Of a stretch of 64,000 nucleotides of DNA, positions 61,213-64,000 are shown one piece after another. Under the pieces are notes generated by a model, which worked only from the letters and a program-made list of their open reading frames with translations, did not search any database and was not told the origin of the DNA. How positions within the stretch are numbered: the first letter of the stretch is position 1; each line of letters starts with the position of its first letter. The position numbers and the translations under genes were made by a program. The DNA lies in NCBI RefSeq assembly GCF_030813695.1, contig NZ_JAUSVA010000002.1, positions 8,827,501 through 8,891,500 on the forward strand, written 5' to 3'. The DNA comes from Kitasatospora herbaricolor (GTDB lineage: Bacteria > Actinomycetota > Actinomycetes > Streptomycetales > Streptomycetaceae).

Positions 61213-63681
61213 TCAGATCAGCTGGACCCCGATCAGGCAGGTGTCGTCGTCCGTGTCGGCGTTGCTGTGGGTCAGCAGGTGGTCGAGCTGCTTCTCCAGG
61301 GTCGGCCCGGTGCCCGCCCCGGCCGTCCCGTGGGCGAGCGTGAGCAGCCGGTCCAGTGAGTCCTGCACCGACCGGTCCTTGCGTTCGATCAAGCCGTCCG
61401 TGTACATCAACAGGGTGTCGTCGGACTGGAGTTGGAGCTCCGACTCCTCGTACTCGGTCTCCGCGACCGCGCCCAGCAGCAGCCCGCCGACCAGTGGCAG
61501 GGTGCTCGCCCGGCCGTCGCGCAGCAGCACCGGCGGCAGGTGCCCGGCCCGGGCCCAGCGCAGCGTCCGGGTTTCCGGGTCGAAGAGGCCGCAGACGGCC
61601 GTGGCGGTGACGTTCTCGGTCAGATGGTGCGCCACCACGTTCAGCCAGGCCAGCAGCTGGCCCGGGCCGGCGCCGGTGGCGGCCAGCCCGCGCAGCGCGT
61701 TGCGCAGCGCGACCATGCCGGTGGCCGCCTCGATGCCGTGGCCGGCGACGTCGCCCACGCAGAGCAGGATCTGCTTCGAGGGCAGCACCACCGCGTCGTA
61801 CCAGTCGCCGCCGACCAGGTGGTCCTTCTCGGCCGGCCGGTAGCGCACCCCGATCCGCAGACCCGAGGTGTCCATCGGCCCGCGGGTGGGCGGCATGATC
61901 GCGTGCTGGAGCTGGCGGGCCAGCCGGTTGCGCTCGGCGGCCTGCTGCTCGCTCTGGGCCAGCTGGTCGCGGGTGGCGGCCAGCGCCACCTCGGTCCAGT
62001 GCTGGGCTGAGATGTCCTGGTAGGCGCCGCGGACGGCGGTCAGCCGGCCCTCCAGGTCCAGCACCGGCTCGGCGACCACCCGGATGTGCCGGGCGATGCC
62101 GTCCGGCCGCCGCAGCCGGAAGGCGGTGGAGGCGGGCAGCAGGTGGTGCAGCAGGGTCCGCAGGAAGCGTCCGATGGCCTCGGCGTCGTCCGGGTGGGCG
62201 TGCGCCCGCAACTGGTCGATCGGGATCGGCGCCGCCGAGGGGTTGAGGCCGTACAGGTCGAACAGCGGGCTGTTCCAGGTGATCCCGCCGGTGACGGTGT
62301 TCTCCTCGAAGCCGCCGATCCGGCCCAGCCGCTGGGCGTGCTGGAGCAGCTCGGCCACCCTGGCCGCCTCGTCCTCGATCCGCCAGACCAGCAGGACGGC
62401 CCCGCCGTGCCGGGTGAGGCTCAGGTCGGCGACCGCGTTCAGCGGCACCTGCCCGACCACCGCGGTCAGCGTCATCCGCTCGGCCCGGAACGGCTCCCCG
62501 CCGGCGTGCACGTACGCCACCTGCTCGAACAGGCCGCCCGGCCCGGCCGCCAGCGGGTACGCCTCGAGCAGCAGCGAACCCGCGACCTCGCTGCGCGGGC
62601 GCCCGGCGAAGTCCACGAACCGCGCGCCCGCGTGGTGCACCCGGAAGTCGGTGACCTGGCCGTTCTCGACGTGCGGCACCAGCACCAGCGCCGGGTCGTG
62701 CAGGCCGTCCGCGAGGTCGACCAGCTCGCCCAGCCGCTGCGAGGGCTCCGCGCCGGGCGCGCCCGCCCGGCCGGGGAAGGCACCGGACTGGTGCTCAAGG
62801 GTGTGGGCGCACAGCTCGGCCAGCGCCTCCGCCTGCCGCCGGATCTGCGGCGACGGCGGGGCCGACGCGTCCGGCCAGCAGATCTCCAGCACGCCGGTGA
62901 TCCGCCCGCCGAGCCCGGCCGGCACGGCGGCGCGCCCGCCGGCATTGCGGTGATGGCCGATCGAGGGCAGGCCCGAGCGGCCGAGCGACTCGATCCAGAC
63001 CGCGGCGCGTCGGGTCAGCGCCTGCCGGGCCGGGGTGGCCACGCCCGGGGGGACGTAGTGCCAGCGGCCGGCCTCCTGGGCCGGGAACCCGGCGTGCCCC
63101 GCGAGCGCGAGCGAGCCGTCCGGGTGGGCGCTCCAGATGGCGACGGCGGTGGCGCCCAGCGGGGCGAGGGCGTGCTCCAGCAGCGACTCGGCGACCGCCT
63201 GGGTGTCGCCGGCGGCCAGCGCCCCGCTCTCGGCGCTGCGCAGCCGCACGGCGACGGGTGTGCCGGCGGCGTCGGCCCCGGGCGGGGCGAGCAGGTCCCG
63301 GGTGGTGTCGGTGAGGTGGTCGCGGGCCGCCTGGTTGACGATCTCCGCGGCCAGTTCCAGCGGCGACCGGCCGGCCTGCCCGGCCAGCTCGGTGAGCTGC
63401 CGGGCGGCCTGCGAGGGGCCGCAGCCCAGCCGCTCGACCAGGATGCCCTTGGCGAGCTCGACCAGCGCCCGTCCGTCCGCGGTGGCCTGGGCCTCCTGGA
63501 CCTGCCGGTGCAGCCGTTCCACGGTGGACGCCAGCCGTCCGACGGTCACCTCCGCGGCCTCCGCCGGGCCCGTCGGGGCGTCCGCCGGCGGTGACGACGC
63601 GTCCCGATCCGGGCCGGCGGGGCGCCGGGCCGGCGGCGGGTGGAGCAGCTGCACCGGTTCGGTTTGCGGGGGGACCTGCAC
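61213..63681 (-). CDS. ANTAR-GAF-PAS-SpoIIE phosphatase
   Basis: This is an 822-residue protein with an unusual order. Near the N-terminus, residues about 50-115 (RALVELAKGILVERLGCGPS, QAARQLTELAGQAGRSPLEL) match the ANTAR RNA-binding antitermination domain. A GAF-like domain follows (about 150-290), then PAS-like domains (about 320-560), including a PAS/PAC with GGFEENTVTGGITWNSPLFD. The SpoIIE domain (about 600-822) carries VGGDWYDAVVL, CVGDVAGHGIEAATG, LLMYTDGLIERK and DDDTCLIGVQL. There is no HATPase domain. The GTG at 63681 follows AAGGAG. It may couple RNA-level control with partner switching. It lies downstream of the receiver-domain gene. Confidence 0.85.
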   Translation of the reverse strand: MQVPPQTEPVQLLHPPPARRPAGPDRDASSPPADAPTGPAEAAEVTVGRLASTVERLHRQVQEAQATADGRALVELAKGILVERLGCGPSQAARQLTELAGQAGRSPLELAAEIVNQAARDHLTDTTRDLLAPPGADAAGTPVAVRLRSAESGALAAGDTQAVAESLLEHALAPLGATAVAIWSAHPDGSLALAGHAGFPAQEAGRWHYVPPGVATPARQALTRRAAVWIESLGRSGLPSIGHHRNAGGRAAVPAGLGGRITGVLEICWPDASAPPSPQIRRQAEALAELCAHTLEHQSGAFPGRAGAPGAEPSQRLGELVDLADGLHDPALVLVPHVENGQVTDFRVHHAGARFVDFAGRPRSEVAGSLLLEAYPLAAGPGGLFEQVAYVHAGGEPFRAERMTLTAVVGQVPLNAVADLSLTRHGGAVLLVWRIEDEAARVAELLQHAQRLGRIGGFEENTVTGGITWNSPLFDLYGLNPSAAPIPIDQLRAHAHPDDAEAIGRFLRTLLHHLLPASTAFRLRRPDGIARHIRVVAEPVLDLEGRLTAVRGAYQDISAQHWTEVALAATRDQLAQSEQQAAERNRLARQLQHAIMPPTRGPMDTSGLRIGVRYRPAEKDHLVGGDWYDAVVLPSKQILLCVGDVAGHGIEAATGMVALRNALRGLAATGAGPGQLLAWLNVVAHHLTENVTATAVCGLFDPETRTLRWARAGHLPPVLLRDGRASTLPLVGGLLLGAVAETEYEESELQLQSDDTLLMYTDGLIERKDRSVQDSLDRLLTLAHGTAGAGTGPTLEKQLDHLLTHSNADTDDDTCLIGVQLI

Positions 63682-63778
63682 GGGCTGCTCCTTCGGTCGG
63701 GTCCGCCGGGGCCGGGCGGTGGCCGGGGCGGGGGTGCCGCGCCGGTCCGGGCCGGGGGCCGGTCCGGACCGGCCCGGC

Positions 63779-64000
63779 CTAACGGCCCAGCCAGTGCTGG
63801 ATGCAGGCGACCAGGTCCGCCGCGTCGACCGGCTTGGTGACGTAGTCGCTGGCCCCGGAGGCCAGGCTCTTCTCCCGGTCGCCGGGCATCGCCTTGGCGG
63901 TGACCGCGATGATCGGCAGCGAGGCGTGCTCGGGCATCGCGCGGATCGCCGCCGTCGCCGTGTAGCCGTCCATCTCCGGCATCATCACGTCCATCAGGAC
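63779..64000 (-). CDS. Response-regulator receiver domain (partial, runs off right edge)
   Basis: This is the C-terminal part of a CheY-like receiver domain. VLMDVMMPEMDGYTATAAIR contains the phospho-acceptor Asp (third residue before the MP pair), and IIAVTAKAM and DYVTKPVDAADLVACIQHWL give the conserved Thr/Ser and Lys. The protein ends shortly after, so this is either a stand-alone response regulator or the terminal receiver of a hybrid kinase that continues beyond the window. Its gene lies 97 bp upstream of the ANTAR-SpoIIE gene and reads in the same direction, so the two may form one pathway. Confidence 0.85.
   Translation of the reverse strand, partial: VLMDVMMPEMDGYTATAAIRAMPEHASLPIIAVTAKAMPGDREKSLASGASDYVTKPVDAADLVACIQHWLGR

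Noticed and set aside
1..64000. tRNA, rRNA, CRISPR, insertion-sequence or prophage signals
   Set aside because: I looked for T-loop-like GGTTCGAATCC sequences, evenly spaced repeats, transposase motifs and terminal inverted repeats, and found none convincing. The 30-bp inverted repeat at 40389-40462 has no transposase nearby and no visible target duplication.

Overview
The window is 64 kb of very GC-rich DNA with strong G/C bias at third codon positions, many GTG starts and GGAGG-type ribosome binding sites. Tat-exported enzymes, a mycothiol-linked family, several SpoIIE-type phosphatases and DUF5685, DUF5709 and DUF2252 proteins all point to a chromosomal region of a streptomycete (Streptomyces or Kitasatospora type). 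I found about 46 genes, two gene relics, several clear operators and many hairpin terminators. I found no rRNA, tRNA, CRISPR array, insertion sequence or phage genes.

Left part (1-14.1 kb): a quinoprotein (LodA/GoxA-like) oxidase cut by the left edge, apparently fused to a heme-oxygenase-like iron enzyme domain. Then come a mycothiol-isomerase-like protein, YidD, a SUKH-type protein, a large Tat-secreted phospholipase C behind a PhoP-box-like array, a TPR relic, a PAS-GAF-SpoIIE phosphatase, a barstar-family protein, a DUF4184 membrane protein and a DUF5685 protein with a cysteine-heptad tail.

Middle (14.3-34.7 kb): an MFS exporter with an overlapping Thr/Gly-rich leader ORF, an SDR, an APH-family kinase, DUF2252 and DUF2809 proteins, a MarR/MMPL efflux pair sharing a perfect operator, a flavoprotein beside a MerR-B12 regulator, a lipoprotein, an SGNH hydrolase, and a 1416-residue GH38 alpha-mannosidase coupled to a PpiC-like protein. 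A degraded relic of a different alpha-mannosidase lies upstream on the other strand.

Right part (34.7-64 kb): a PAS-GAF-SpoIIE-HATPase protein, the etfBA operon under a promoter carrying three copies of a 13-bp palindrome, a BrkB-type membrane protein, a TetR/MFS pair with two identical operators, DUF5709, a secreted trypsin-like protease, an ATP-dependent DNA ligase, small exported proteins, a baeRF3-like protein, an M1 metallopeptidase, a methyltransferase, a second PAS-GAF-SpoIIE-HATPase protein with three GAF repeats, a DEAD-box helicase, a cold-shock protein, a PRC-barrel protein, an ANTAR-GAF-PAS-SpoIIE phosphatase and a response-regulator receiver cut by the right edge.

Main theme: four separate SpoIIE-family phosphatases (two with RsbW-like kinase domains) and a receiver domain suggest a local concentration of partner-switching or stress signalling. 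The other strong signals are regulatory DNA: operators at marR/mmpL, tetR/MFS and etfBA, and a candidate PhoP box. The most unusual protein architectures are the LodA/iron-enzyme fusion and the ANTAR-SpoIIE fusion.
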